Below are positions 50,268 to 59,043 of a DNA stretch of 64,000 nucleotides, one piece after another. Source of the stretch: CAVVSQ01 sp963848825 (GTDB taxonomy: Bacteria; Planctomycetota; Planctomycetia; Gemmatales; Gemmataceae); contig CAWKFA010000002.1 of assembly GCA_963848825.1 (NCBI GenBank), forward strand, positions 62,001-126,000, in the 5' to 3' direction. Every line of letters begins with the position of its first letter. The first letter of the stretch is position 1. The position numbers were made by a program, and so were the translations under genes. The notes below the pieces were generated by a model. The model had not been told where the DNA came from and did not search any database. It worked only from the letters and a program-made list of their open reading frames with translations.

Positions 50268-50580
50268 GCTCCAGGGGGAAGTCCCAGGCATTAACGCGGT
50301 TGGCGGATTGGCAGATGGTGTTTGAACTGATCGCGGTGGATTTGGGGGAGCGTACTAAACGGCTCGCCGTCGGCGCGATGTTCAGCGCGCCCCGATGGGG
50401 CTTCGTGTTTGTTTGTATCCCGATCCCCGGGGTTTCACCCCGGGCTAGCATAGGCCGCCCCCATGGGGCTTAAGATTGGAGAGCGTCTGTTCCGGGCTTT
50501 GACGTATGAAGGCGTCATCAAGTCCAGAGCCATGTGGCATGTGCTAGCATAGGCGCCCCATGGGGCTTAAGATCGGGGCA
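50268..50580. repeat. intergenic stretch with GCTAGCATAGGC / CCCCATGGGG repeat copies
   Basis: Two copies of a 34-36-bp element lie at 50444-50479 and 50543-50576: GCTAGCATAGGC, then CCCCATGGGG hairpin, then CTTAAGAT. A third, shorter relative (GCCCCGATGGGGCTTCG) lies near 50384-50400. The first copy is preceded by a CCCCGGGG-TTTCA-CCCCGGG stem (50425-50444). No gene is supported between copA and infC. The family looks dispersed and palindromic. Confidence 0.7.
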
Positions 50581-50598
50581 ATTCCACAACTTGTTTCC

Positions 50599-50647
50599 CA
50601 AAACGGAGACGGGCCTCTGCATTTCCAAAGGCCCGATCCCCGTTTTG
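50599..50647 (-). terminator. hairpin downstream of infC
   Basis: CAAAACGG-CGGGCCT and its partner AGGCCCG-CCGTTTTG make a long, slightly interrupted stem around a 12-base loop, 14 bases past the infC stop. A four-T run lies inside the closing stem rather than after it, so it may be an intrinsic terminator or an mRNA-stabilising 3' hairpin. Confidence 0.55.
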
Positions 50648-50660
50648 AGATAGCGCGCGG

Positions 50661-51257
50661 TTAGTTCTCGGTTTTCGGCTTTTCCGCTACCGGCTCCTCA
50701 ATCTTTGGCTCTACCTTGACGACCGGGGGCCTTGGCGCGGCGGGCGGTTTGGGTTTGGGCTTGGCCGCGGATTTGTTGGGCATGATCAAGGCGGTCATTT
50801 TCTTGCCGTCCATGGTCGGCGGTCGCTCAATCTTGCCGGCTGTGGCCAGCTTTTCGAGGACCAGATCGAGGACGCGACGGCCTTCTTCCTGGTGCTGCAT
50901 TTCGCGGCCCCGGAAGATGACCGTGACCTGAACCTTGTCATTGTGTTCGAGAAATTTGCGGGCCTGGTTGACCTTGGTGTCCACGTCGTGCTCGTCCGTT
51001 TTGGGGCGAACGCGGATTTCCTTCAGCTTTTGCTGGCGCACCTTGCTGGATTTGTTGCCCTTTTGCGAGGTGGTGAACTTTAGCTTGCCATAATCGAGGA
51101 TACGGCATACAGGCGGCCGCTCATCGGCGGCCACTTCCACGAGATCGAGGCCGGCTTCCCTGGCCTTGGCAAGGGCCTGAATGGTTGGTACCAGGCCAAG
51201 TTGTTCGCCATCGGCACCGATGAGGCGGATCGGCGTGATGCGGATCTGCTCATTCAT
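50661..51257 (-). CDS. infC: translation initiation factor IF-3
   Basis: IF-3 binds the 30S subunit and guards start-codon choice. The protein begins MNEQIRITPIRLIGADGEQLGLVPTIQALAKA and has the CRILDYGKLKF block at the end of the N-domain. The C-domain follows (KLKEIRVRPKTDEHDVDTKVNQARKFL, VIFRGREMQHQEEG). A Pro/Lys/Glu-rich tail of about 30 residues (KPKPKPPAAPRPP...) extends beyond the usual end. The start appears to be ATG rather than the rare AUU. The usual rpmI and rplT genes do not follow; the next stretch is intergenic. Confidence 0.95.
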   Translation of the reverse strand: MNEQIRITPIRLIGADGEQLGLVPTIQALAKAREAGLDLVEVAADERPPVCRILDYGKLKFTTSQKGNKSSKVRQQKLKEIRVRPKTDEHDVDTKVNQARKFLEHNDKVQVTVIFRGREMQHQEEGRRVLDLVLEKLATAGKIERPPTMDGKKMTALIMPNKSAAKPKPKPPAAPRPPVVKVEPKIEEPVAEKPKTEN

Positions 51258-51474
51258 GCGCGGGCCGTCCTGAGGTGTCTGACGATCAAAATATCGAATA
51301 TTCGGTCCCCCTAAAAGTAAGTAGAAAAGCCAATTGCTGGCACTTTCCCGGTTTCGCCACCTATATCATCATAGCAATTAATGCCATCACCTCCTACGCC
51401 ATCTGTGCTGGAAACGGCGCGGCGGTGTGCAATCACCCGCCCATATCTTCGCAGTAGAATGCGCAAAAAACAAC

Positions 51475-51505
51475 AAAAAACCCGCTCCAGAGGGAACGGG
51501 TTTTT
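51475..51505 (-). terminator. intrinsic terminator of the small Lys/Ala-rich protein gene
   Basis: On the minus strand AAAAACCCGTTCC-CTCT-GGAGCGGGTTTTTT forms a GC-rich stem followed by a T-run, about 20 bases past the stop at 51526. The A-run on the other side makes it potentially bidirectional. Confidence 0.85.
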
Positions 51506-51525
51506 CGTCGCGGCGCTGATTCCGC

Positions 51526-51711
51526 TCAGGCGCCGCTTTTTTCCTTGAGCTTCTGGCCGGCGTCTTTGACGGCCTGTCCCGCACTCTTGGCGGCGTCGGC
51601 GGTCTTTTCGGCCGCAACGTCAGCGCCTTCCTTTATCTTCTGGCCCGCATTTTTGGCGGTGTCTTTGACTGCTTCGCCTGCATTCTCAATGTTTTCCTTG
51701 ATGGTTGCCAT
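51526..51711 (-). CDS. small Lys/Ala-rich amphipathic protein (LEA/CsbD-like)
   Basis: A 61-residue protein built of loose 11-residue-like repeats (NAGEAVKDTAKNAGQKIKEG, AKSAGQAVKDAGQKLKEK). Such composition forms amphipathic helices as in late-embryogenesis-abundant or CsbD-type stress proteins. A good ATG follows GGAGAACAGCT on the minus strand, and a strong terminator follows the stop, so it is probably expressed as a single gene. A stress role is inferred from composition only. Confidence 0.7.
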   Translation of the reverse strand: MATIKENIENAGEAVKDTAKNAGQKIKEGADVAAEKTADAAKSAGQAVKDAGQKLKEKSGA

Positions 51712-51902
51712 AGCTGTTCTCCGTATTAAGGTTTGGAGGCGATGTTACGCTGAAATACAAAGCAACTATCGTGCCACTCAGGCCGTATCTATTCCCTCCG
51801 GAAATGATCAGGCGTATCCCCGTACCGGACGGGTAATTGACGTGGTTTACGCGGGGGCTAGAATCATGGAAGAATGTACATTCTTTACCAAAAAACGTGA
51901 CC

Positions 51903-52782
51903 ATGAATAAACCCTTCACCCTCGGCCTGGTTCAGATGCGCTGTGAGGCCGATCCCGCGCTCAACCTGGAAAATGCAGTTAGGCGGGTCGACAAGGCCGC
52001 CGCTCTCGGGGCGGACATCATTTGCCTGCCGGAGCTGTTTCGTTCGCAATATTTTTGCCAGCGCTGCGATCCGGCCTTGTTCGACCTGGCCGAAAGCATA
52101 CCCGGGCCCACCACCGAGCGGCTTGGGCAGCTTGCCCGCAGGCACGGCAAGGTGATCGTGGCGTCGCTCTTCGAGCGGCGCAGCGCGGGCCTTTATCACA
52201 ACACGGCGGTGGTGCTCGATGCGGATGGGACGTTGCTGGGCCTTTATCGCAAGATGCACATTCCCGACGACCCGCTCTATTACGAGAAGTATTATTTCAC
52301 GCCGGGCGACCTGGGCTTCAAAACTTTTTCGACGCGCTTTGGGCGTATTGGCGTGCTCGTTTGCTGGGACCAGTGGTTTCCCGAGGCGGCTCGGCTGACG
52401 GCGCTGGCGAGGGGCGGACGTGCTTGTTTATCCGACGGCCATTGGCTGGCACCCGCGTGAGAAGGCTGAATTTGGCGTGGCGCAGCACCAGGCCTGGGAA
52501 ACCATCCAGCGGGCGCATGCCATCGCCAATGGAATTTATGTCGCCGCCATCAACCGCGTCGGCCACGAAGGCCCGGTCGATGGCGGCCTTGATTTCTGGG
52601 GAGCGTCGTTCGTTAGCGATGCGTTCGGCACGGTAATGACGCGCGGCGCCCACGACCAGGAAGAGGTGATTCTCGCCACTTGCGACCCCGCCAAGATGGA
52701 GGACGTGCGCCGCAACTGGCCCTTTCTTCGCGACCGTCGCATCGACGCGTACGGCGATATGACCCAGCGCTGGCGCGGCTAG
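51903..52782 (+). CDS. aguB: N-carbamoylputrescine amidase (one frame break)
   Basis: This is a nitrilase-superfamily enzyme that hydrolyses N-carbamoylputrescine to putrescine. The Glu-Lys-Cys triad is visible: CLPELFRSQYFCQ, YRKMHIPDDPLYYEKYYF and VLVCWDQWFPEAARL. VLVYPTAIGWHPREKAEFG and NRVGHEG fit the AguB subgroup. The start is the ATG at 51903 (MNKPFTLGLVQMRC). A break near 52410 in GCGAGGGGCGG is mended by removing one base (LTALAGADVLVYPTAIG). No agmatine deiminase gene is in view, so the substrate is assigned by similarity alone. Confidence 0.88.
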
Positions 52783-52784
52783 TT

Positions 52785-53105
52785 TCACGCCCGTTCCACG
52801 ACTGAATCGAAGACGCGCACCTTTTTCCAGTTGGCCTTGTTTTCCTCGATGAATTTCTCGTGCAGGGGCGCGACCTGGTAGGCTTCCTGGGCGGCGGCGG
52901 TATCGAAAATGATATGCAGCGCGACATCGAAATCCCGGTCGTTGACTGGGCGAGCGAGGTCCTTGGCCAGGGTGCCGCAGGCGAAAAACAGCGTGCCGGG
53001 GTGGTTGGAGAGGTATTTCTTGCAAGCCTGGACGACCTTGGCCTTGGCGGCGTCGGAGGCGTCGGTCAGCGTGAAATAGACATTGTGGGCCAGGTGTTGG
53101 GCCAT
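52785..53105 (-). CDS. Dabb-domain (stress-responsive alpha/beta barrel) protein
   Basis: This 106-residue protein begins MAQHLAHNVYFTLTDASDAAKAKVVQACKKYLSNHPG. FFACGTLAKDLARPVNDRDFDVALHIIFDTAAAQEAYQ then follows, read in order. This is the dimeric ferredoxin-like Dabb fold: an H-N-V-Y-F strand, a helix, and a D-V-A-L-H-I-I-F strand. Function of the family is poorly known. The stop lies 2 bp from the end of the convergent amidase gene. Confidence 0.87.
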   Translation of the reverse strand: MAQHLAHNVYFTLTDASDAAKAKVVQACKKYLSNHPGTLFFACGTLAKDLARPVNDRDFDVALHIIFDTAAAQEAYQVAPLHEKFIEENKANWKKVRVFDSVVERA

Positions 53106-53267
53106 GGTGCTGCTCCTTGGTTGAAACCCACGCCGCCCCTCGCGGCGCGATTGCAGAATAGCTTAGCGGATTGCCGGAGATGGAGCAAAGCTCTAATTTG
53201 GTAGTGTCCAATTCTTCGCGCAGCGCCGAGCCAAGGCAGGGACGCGTGCGAGGCAATCCATAGACGG

Positions 53268-54813
53268 GTGAGCTTATTGCGGTGTTTATTCGCTGCCTCT
53301 GAGGTTACGGGGTTCGCCAAGACGGGCGGACTGGCCGACGTGAGTGCTTCCCTGCCGCGGGCATTATCCGAACGCGGCGTCGATTGTGCCGTCATCATGC
53401 CTCTCTATCGATCGGCCCGCCGGGCCGCGGTGGCGCCCGAGCCGACAGGCAAAACCCTTACGGTCACCATGGGGAACAAGGTGGTGCGCGGCGCCCTGTG
53501 GCGCTCGTCGCTGCCGCCCGTAAACGCCAAGGGCCGGCCGGTCCCGGTCTATCTTGTCGAACAAACGGAATATTTCGAGCGCGACGATAACTCCCTGGGC
53601 CAGGGCCTTTACCAGCTCACCAAACCCACGGGCCAAAAGGTCGATTACCCTGACAATAGCGAGCGCTATGCTTTCTTCTGCCGGGCCGTGCTGGAAGCGG
53701 TTCGGCTGCTCGACTGGTGGCCGGACGTCTTGCACGTCAACGACTGGCAAACGGGGTTGATCCCGGTCTATCTACGCGAACTTTATCCGCAACAGGCGCG
53801 TGGCCCCTTTCGGGCTCGCTATGCCCAGATCAAGACGCTCTGCACCATCCACAATCTCGCCTACCAGGGCAACTTTTGGCACCTGGATATGCCGCTCCTG
53901 GGGCTGCCCTGGCGGTTGTTCAATTCGGAACAGCTCGAATTCCACAACCACATCAACTACTTGAAAGCGGGCCTCGTCTTTGCCGATTTGCTCACGACGG
54001 TCAGCCCCATGTACGCCCGCGAGATACAAACGCCTTACTTTGGCTGCGGCCTTCAGGGCATCTTGCTGCAGCGCAGCGCCAAATTGCACGGCATCGTCAA
54101 CGGCGTCGATTATCAGGTGTGGAACCCTGCGCACTGATACCTTTCTGCCGGCCAATTTTGACGAGGGCACCGTGGCACGCGGCAAGCCGATTTGCAAGGC
54201 GGCCTTGCAACAACAATTCGGTTTCGAGCAAAACCCGCGCGTCCCATTGCTGGGCATGGTGTCGCGCCTGGTCGATCAGAAAGGGCTCGATCTGCTCGCT
54301 CAAAGCGCGCGTGACATCCTTAAAGAAGGGGTGCAGCTAACGGTACTGGGGGAAGGCAACGCGATTTACCACGAAATGCTCAAGCAGTTGCGGGAAGAAT
54401 TTCCCCGGCAAGTAGCGGTCAACATTGCCCAGGACGAAAAGCTGGCGCACCAGATTGAAGCGGGCGCGGACATCTTTCTCATGCCAAGCCAGTACGAGCC
54501 TTGCGGGCTCAATCAGCTCTATAGCCTCAAGTATGGGACGGTGCCCATCGTTCGCGCCACGGGGGGCCTGGCCGACACCGTTGTGGATGCCACGCCGGCC
54601 AACTGCGCCGCCGGCAAAGCGACGGGCTTTTCCTTCCTTATCTATACGGCCCAGGCCTTTTTCGATACCGTGAAGAGGGCGCTGGCCATCTACCGTGACC
54701 AGCCAGAGCAGTGGCTGTCCCTACAACAAGCAGGAATGCGTCAAGATTGGTCGTGGGGCCGCAGCGCCGCCGAATACGAACGCCTGTACCGCTCTCTCTT
54801 GACCAGCATCTAG
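53268..54813 (+). CDS. glgA: glycogen synthase GlgA (one frame break)
   Basis: GlgA extends alpha-1,4-glucan from ADP-glucose. The start is a GTG at 53268 (MSLLRCLFAASEVTGFAKTGGLADV), with the K-T-G-G-L-A-D ADP-glucose motif. DVLHVNDWQTGLIPVYL, CTIHNLAYQGNF and HGIVNGVDYQVWNP belong to the N-domain. MPSQYEPCGLNQLYSLKYGTVPIVRATGGLADT is the GT5 C-terminal signature. A break near 54130 in CCTGCGCACTG is mended by one GC or by removing one base. The gene leads a plus-strand group with GH57 and galT-like genes, spaced 65 bp and -1 bp. Confidence 0.94.
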
Positions 54814-54878
54814 AGGTCCTCAAGCGGGACGGGCCCTCTAGTTACACGTTGGCCCGTTTTTTTGGACCCCCTCGAAGA

Positions 54879-57063
54879 ATGTCCGACGTCAATCTCGCCA
54901 TCTTCTGGCATCAGCATCAGCCCTATTATCCGGACGATGTGGGGAACGAAAACCTCATGCCCTGGGTGCGGCTGCACGGCGTCAAGGACTATTACGGCAT
55001 GGCGCTGCACCTTGTCGAAGTTCCGGAGATGCGCTGCACCATCAATCTCGTGCCCAGCTTGATCATGCAGCTCGAAGCCTATACCGAACGCGGGGCCACC
55101 GACCGGCCGTTTAGCGTTTCCAAAATCGCTGCAAGCGCCTTGACGGAAGCGGACAGCCTGTATCTGCTTGACCATTTTTTCATGGCCAATCCCGACACGA
55201 TGATCCGGCCGTTTCCGCGTTACTGGGAGTTGTACTTACGCCGAACCCCGGGGCAGAATTCCGCCCAGGATACACTCCGCCGCTTCAGTGAAAAGGACCT
55301 GCGCGATCTGCAGGTTTGGTTCAATCTCGCCTGGGTTCATCCACTGGCTGTCGCGAAGGACCAGGACCTGCGCGACCTGGTGGCCAAGGGCCGGCACTTC
55401 ACCGAGGCCGACAAGAACACCGTCCTGGAGAAGCACCTTGAGATCCTGAAACAGGTGTTGCCGCTGCACAAGAAGCTGGCCGACGGCGGCCAGGTCGAGC
55501 TGACCACGACGCCGTTCTTTCATCCAATCTTGCCGCTGCTTTTCGACAAGAAGCTGGCCCGCGAGGCGATGCCGCAGGTAAAGCTGCCGCGCTACAGCGG
55601 CGGCTACCCGGAAGATGCGGCCGTCCATGTGCGGCGCGCTCTCGAGCTGCATGAACGAGTCTTTGGCAGTCGGCCCCGCGGCATGTGGCCGGCCGAGGGC
55701 AGCGTATGCCAGGCGATGCTGCCCTTGCTGGCCCAGAATGGCGTGCGCTGGATCGCGACGGACGAGGAGGTACTCAGCCAGTCGACCCAGGGCCATGTGA
55801 GCCGTGACCACCATGGCCACGTGCGGAACCCAGAAAGCCTGTACTGCCCCTACAAGGTGAAAGAGGGGGAGCACGAGCTGGCCATCGTTTTCCGCGATCA
55901 CGCTCTTAGCGACATGATCGGCTTTCAATATCAGCGCAGCGGCGGCGAGGAGGCGGCCGACGACTTGCTGCGCCACCTGCACAATATCGGCCAGGCGGTG
56001 CGGACAGACCGGCCGCCCCTCGTGAGCATCATCCTCGATGGCGAGAATTGCTGGGAGCATTACGCCCACGGCGGCGTGCCGTTTTTGTGCGCCCTCTACG
56101 AAAAATGTGCGCGCTCCAAGGAGGTCACGCCAGTTCGAATCGGCGAATATCTTGACAAGAACCCGCCGAGCGCCACCTTGCCCCACCTGTTCGCCGGCAG
56201 CTGGATCAGCCACAACTTCGCGATCTGGGTCGGTCACGAAGAAGATAATACCGGCTGGGACGCCTTGCACACCACGCGCGAGCACCTGCGCTGCGCGCGG
56301 CGCAGCGGGACAAGTGACTCCGGAAAAGGTCCGCGCGGCCTGGGAGGAGATTTATATCGCCGAGGGCAGCGATTGGTTCTGGTGGTATGGCGACGATCAT
56401 TCCTGTGCCCAGGACGCCCTGTTCGATCAACTCTTCCGCAAACATTTGCAGAACGTCTACCTTCTCCTGGGCGATACGCCGCCGCTGGAGTTGAGCCGGC
56501 CTATAAGCCGGCGCGGCCAAAAACCGATGCACACCCTCCCCCGCCGCTTTCTTGATGTCAAAATCGATGGTCGGGAGACTTTCTTCGAATGGCTGAGTGC
56601 CGGTCACTACACCTGCCAAAACGAGCGCGGCACGATGGCCATGGTCACCCAGGGCCCGATCAAGGAGCTCTATTTTGGCTTCCATCCGGAAACGCTCTTG
56701 ATCCGGGTCGATTTCGAAGGCCGCCCGGAGGACGCCCTGGCCGGGTATGAAGTTTTGCGGATCGGCTTCACTGAACCGCCCGATAAGGAAATACGCATCA
56801 TCCAACCCGGGCGCGTCGGTCAGCTTTGCGAGTTATTTAGCCAGGGGAGCGTCGTTCCGGCGAGTCAGGTTGCCGTGGCCATGGACCGCATCGTCGAGAT
56901 CGCCATCCCACTCCAAACGCTGGGAGTGAAGGTGGATCAGCCCATTCATTTTTTTGTGGAAATCCTGGAGAGCCAACAAAGCCGTGACCGGGCGCCGCGC
57001 GAAGGATTGATCCAGCTCGCCTGCCCGTCGCCGGATTTCGAGAAAATCATGTGGGACGTATAA
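54879..57063 (+). CDS. glycoside hydrolase family 57 protein (one frame break)
   Basis: The start MSDVNLAIFWHQHQPYYPD has the H-Q-H-Q-P-Y motif that opens GH57 enzymes. The nucleophile Glu is probable in RGMWPAEGSVCQAML, and the acid Asp in SIILDGENCWEHY; GSWISHNFAIWVGH and GSDWFWWYGDDH are also typical. A C-terminal beta domain of about 200 residues follows (FLDVKIDGRETFFEWLSAGHY). A break near 56294 in CTGCGCGCGGCGC is mended by one GC, joining REHLRCARGAAGQVTPEK. Members are amylases, branching enzymes or glucanotransferases; beside glgA it probably acts on glycogen. The stop TAA overlaps the next ATG. Confidence 0.9.
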
Positions 57064-58141
57064 TGGATGAAGCCCTTCAACGATATGGCATGGATCTACG
57101 AGGTTTGCTAATGCCGGAATTGCGTAAAGACCCGATCGTCGGCCGCTGGGTCATCATCGCCACGGACCGGGCCAAGCGCCCCATCACCCCGAAACTCGAC
57201 GTGCCCGCGCCGGAGGGGGGCTATTGTCCATTTTGCGCGGGCAGCGAGAACAATACCCCCTTCGAAATCCTCGCTTATCGCGAGCGGAACACCCGGCCCA
57301 ACGAAAAAGGCTGGCGCGTGCGCGTCGTGCCCAATAAGTTCCCCGCCCTGCAAATCGAAGGCGACATCAACAAGCGCGGCGACGGTATCTACGACAAGAT
57401 GAACGGCATCGGTGCTCATGAGGTCATTATCGAATGTCCTTTCCATGAAATCTCGATGGCCAACCTCTCGGAAGATAACATTCGGGATGTGCTCTGGGTT
57501 TACCGCGATCGCATCGTGGACCTGAAAAAGGACCCGCGCCTGGTGTACGGCATGGTCTTCAAAAATGTCGGCGCCGCCGCGGGAGCCTCGCTGGAACATT
57601 CGCACTCCCAGCTCATCGTGACGCCGATCGTGCCCATCAATGTTCTCGAGGAGATGACTGGCTCGGCGGAGTTTTTCGGCTACCGGGGCGCTGCATTTAT
57701 TGCGACATGATTCACCAGGAGCTTGCCAACGAAAAACGCATCGTCCTCGATACGCCGAACTTCGTCAGCTTCGCCCCCTACGCCAGCCGCTTCCCCTTTG
57801 AAACATGGATCCTGCCCAAGCACCACGCCAGCCACTACGAGAACATTCAGAAAAACGAGGTCGATGAGCTGGGGACGGTTTTAAAGACCATCCTGCTCAA
57901 GCTGGAAAGCGCCCTGAACAAGCCGGCCTACAATTACATTATCCACACGTCCCCCTTCAACACGCAGGCCGTGCCCCATTATCACTGGCACATCGAGATC
58001 ATGCCGCGCTTGACCCGGGTGGCCGGCTTCGAATGGGGGACCGGTTTCTACATTAACCCGGTCCCGCCTGAACAGGCAGCCGCTTACTTGCGCGACACCG
58101 AGGTCGATTTGCAGGCGACACCAATACGTTCCCCGGCATAG
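57063..58141 (+). CDS. galT: galactose-1-phosphate uridylyltransferase-like nucleotidyltransferase (one frame break)
   Basis: The TAATG overlap with the GH57 stop favours 57063 as start, although MPELRKDPIVGRWVIIATDRAKRP at 57111 is the classic N-terminus. Seen are CPFCAGSE (Zn), EVIIECPFHE, ASLEHSHSQLIVTP (the nucleotidylated His; here H-S-H-S-Q), GRCIYCDM after repair, and the HIT-like second half (WILPKHHASHYENI, HYHWHIEIMPRL). A break near 57690 in CGGGGCGCTGC is mended by one base. Its place after glgA and GH57 suggests it could handle ADP-glucose or glucose 1-phosphate rather than galactose; this is inference. Confidence 0.87.
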
Positions 58142-58339
58142 CGATAGCGAGCACCGTCGTGCCGCGGCGGCAGGAGAATTATTTGCCCCCCGGGTTGTAT
58201 CCGGCCAGCGAATCTCTAAAAAAGTGCAAGGAATTTGGTGTCGGCCGTTTATTCCGCGAATGGCCGCCGTGCTTTCTACCGGGCCGGCGCCTTTTCGGCG
58301 TGGTGTTGATCCACCCTATTAACCAAGCGAGGCACCGAC

Positions 58340-59035
58340 ATGCGCCAACCTCTGCTCCTGCAATACTATCACGATCTGCCTGATCGAAAGTCCGAAGACA
58401 ATACCCGCCAGGCCGCTCAGCGCATTCGCCGCGGACTGGGTCGTTTCAAAAAGGACGTTGAAACTCACTACAACCAGGCGGCCCTGGAACACTTGTTGGT
58501 TTCCGCCAACACCGAAATACGCCAGGCTGCCGTGCTTGCCATGGGCCTCACCGGGTCGATGACCGCCAACGCCGTGCTCGCTACCCGCCTGCACGATGAA
58601 GACCAGGTGGTGGCGGAGATGGCGGCCGACGCCCTCTGGTCCCTCTGGTTTCGGGCCGATTCGCGCGAGAACAATCTCGAGTTACAACGATTGATGCACC
58701 TGAACGTCAATGAAGACACCGCCCCCGAGGTGCTGTCGGGCTTCCGTATCTTGCTCGAAAAAGCACCGCGTTTCGCCGAGGCCTATAACCAGTGCGCCAT
58801 CGTTTACTTCCGCATCGGCGAGCTGGCGAAGGCCGTCGCGGATTGCGAAAAGACGCTGCGCATGAATCCTTTCCATTTTGGCGCTGCCAGCGGCCTGGCC
58901 CAGAGCTTCATGCGGCAGAAAAAGCTCCGTGCCGCCCTCCGTAGTTATCGCCGCGCCAACCGCATCAACCCCAATCTCGACGGCATCAAGAAAACAATCG
59001 ACTCCCTCGAACGCATGCTTGGGGAAAAAGGCTAG
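58340..59035 (+). CDS. HEAT/TPR repeat protein
   Basis: This intact 231-residue protein has a HEAT-like middle (ALEHLLVSANTEIRQAAVLAMGLTGSMTANAVLATRLHDEDQVVAEMAADALWSLWF when read in order) and two or three tetratricopeptide repeats toward the end (AEAYNQCAIVYFRIGELAKAVADCEKTLRMNP, LAQSFMRQKKLRAALRSYRRANRINP). It has no signal peptide, so it is a likely cytoplasmic adaptor. It precedes the FG-GAP gene by 8 bp, suggesting an operon. Its 200-bp upstream spacer shows no clear promoter. Confidence 0.82.
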   Translation: MRQPLLLQYYHDLPDRKSEDNTRQAAQRIRRGLGRFKKDVETHYNQAALEHLLVSANTEIRQAAVLAMGLTGSMTANAVLATRLHDEDQVVAEMAADALWSLWFRADSRENNLELQRLMHLNVNEDTAPEVLSGFRILLEKAPRFAEAYNQCAIVYFRIGELAKAVADCEKTLRMNPFHFGAASGLAQSFMRQKKLRAALRSYRRANRINPNLDGIKKTIDSLERMLGEKG

Positions 59036-59043
59036 CTCCTACC

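Noticed and set aside
52785..53256. Longer minus-strand frame over the Dabb gene region
   Set aside because: Its upstream part overlaps the glgA leader and its similarity lies only in the 106-codon Dabb reading.
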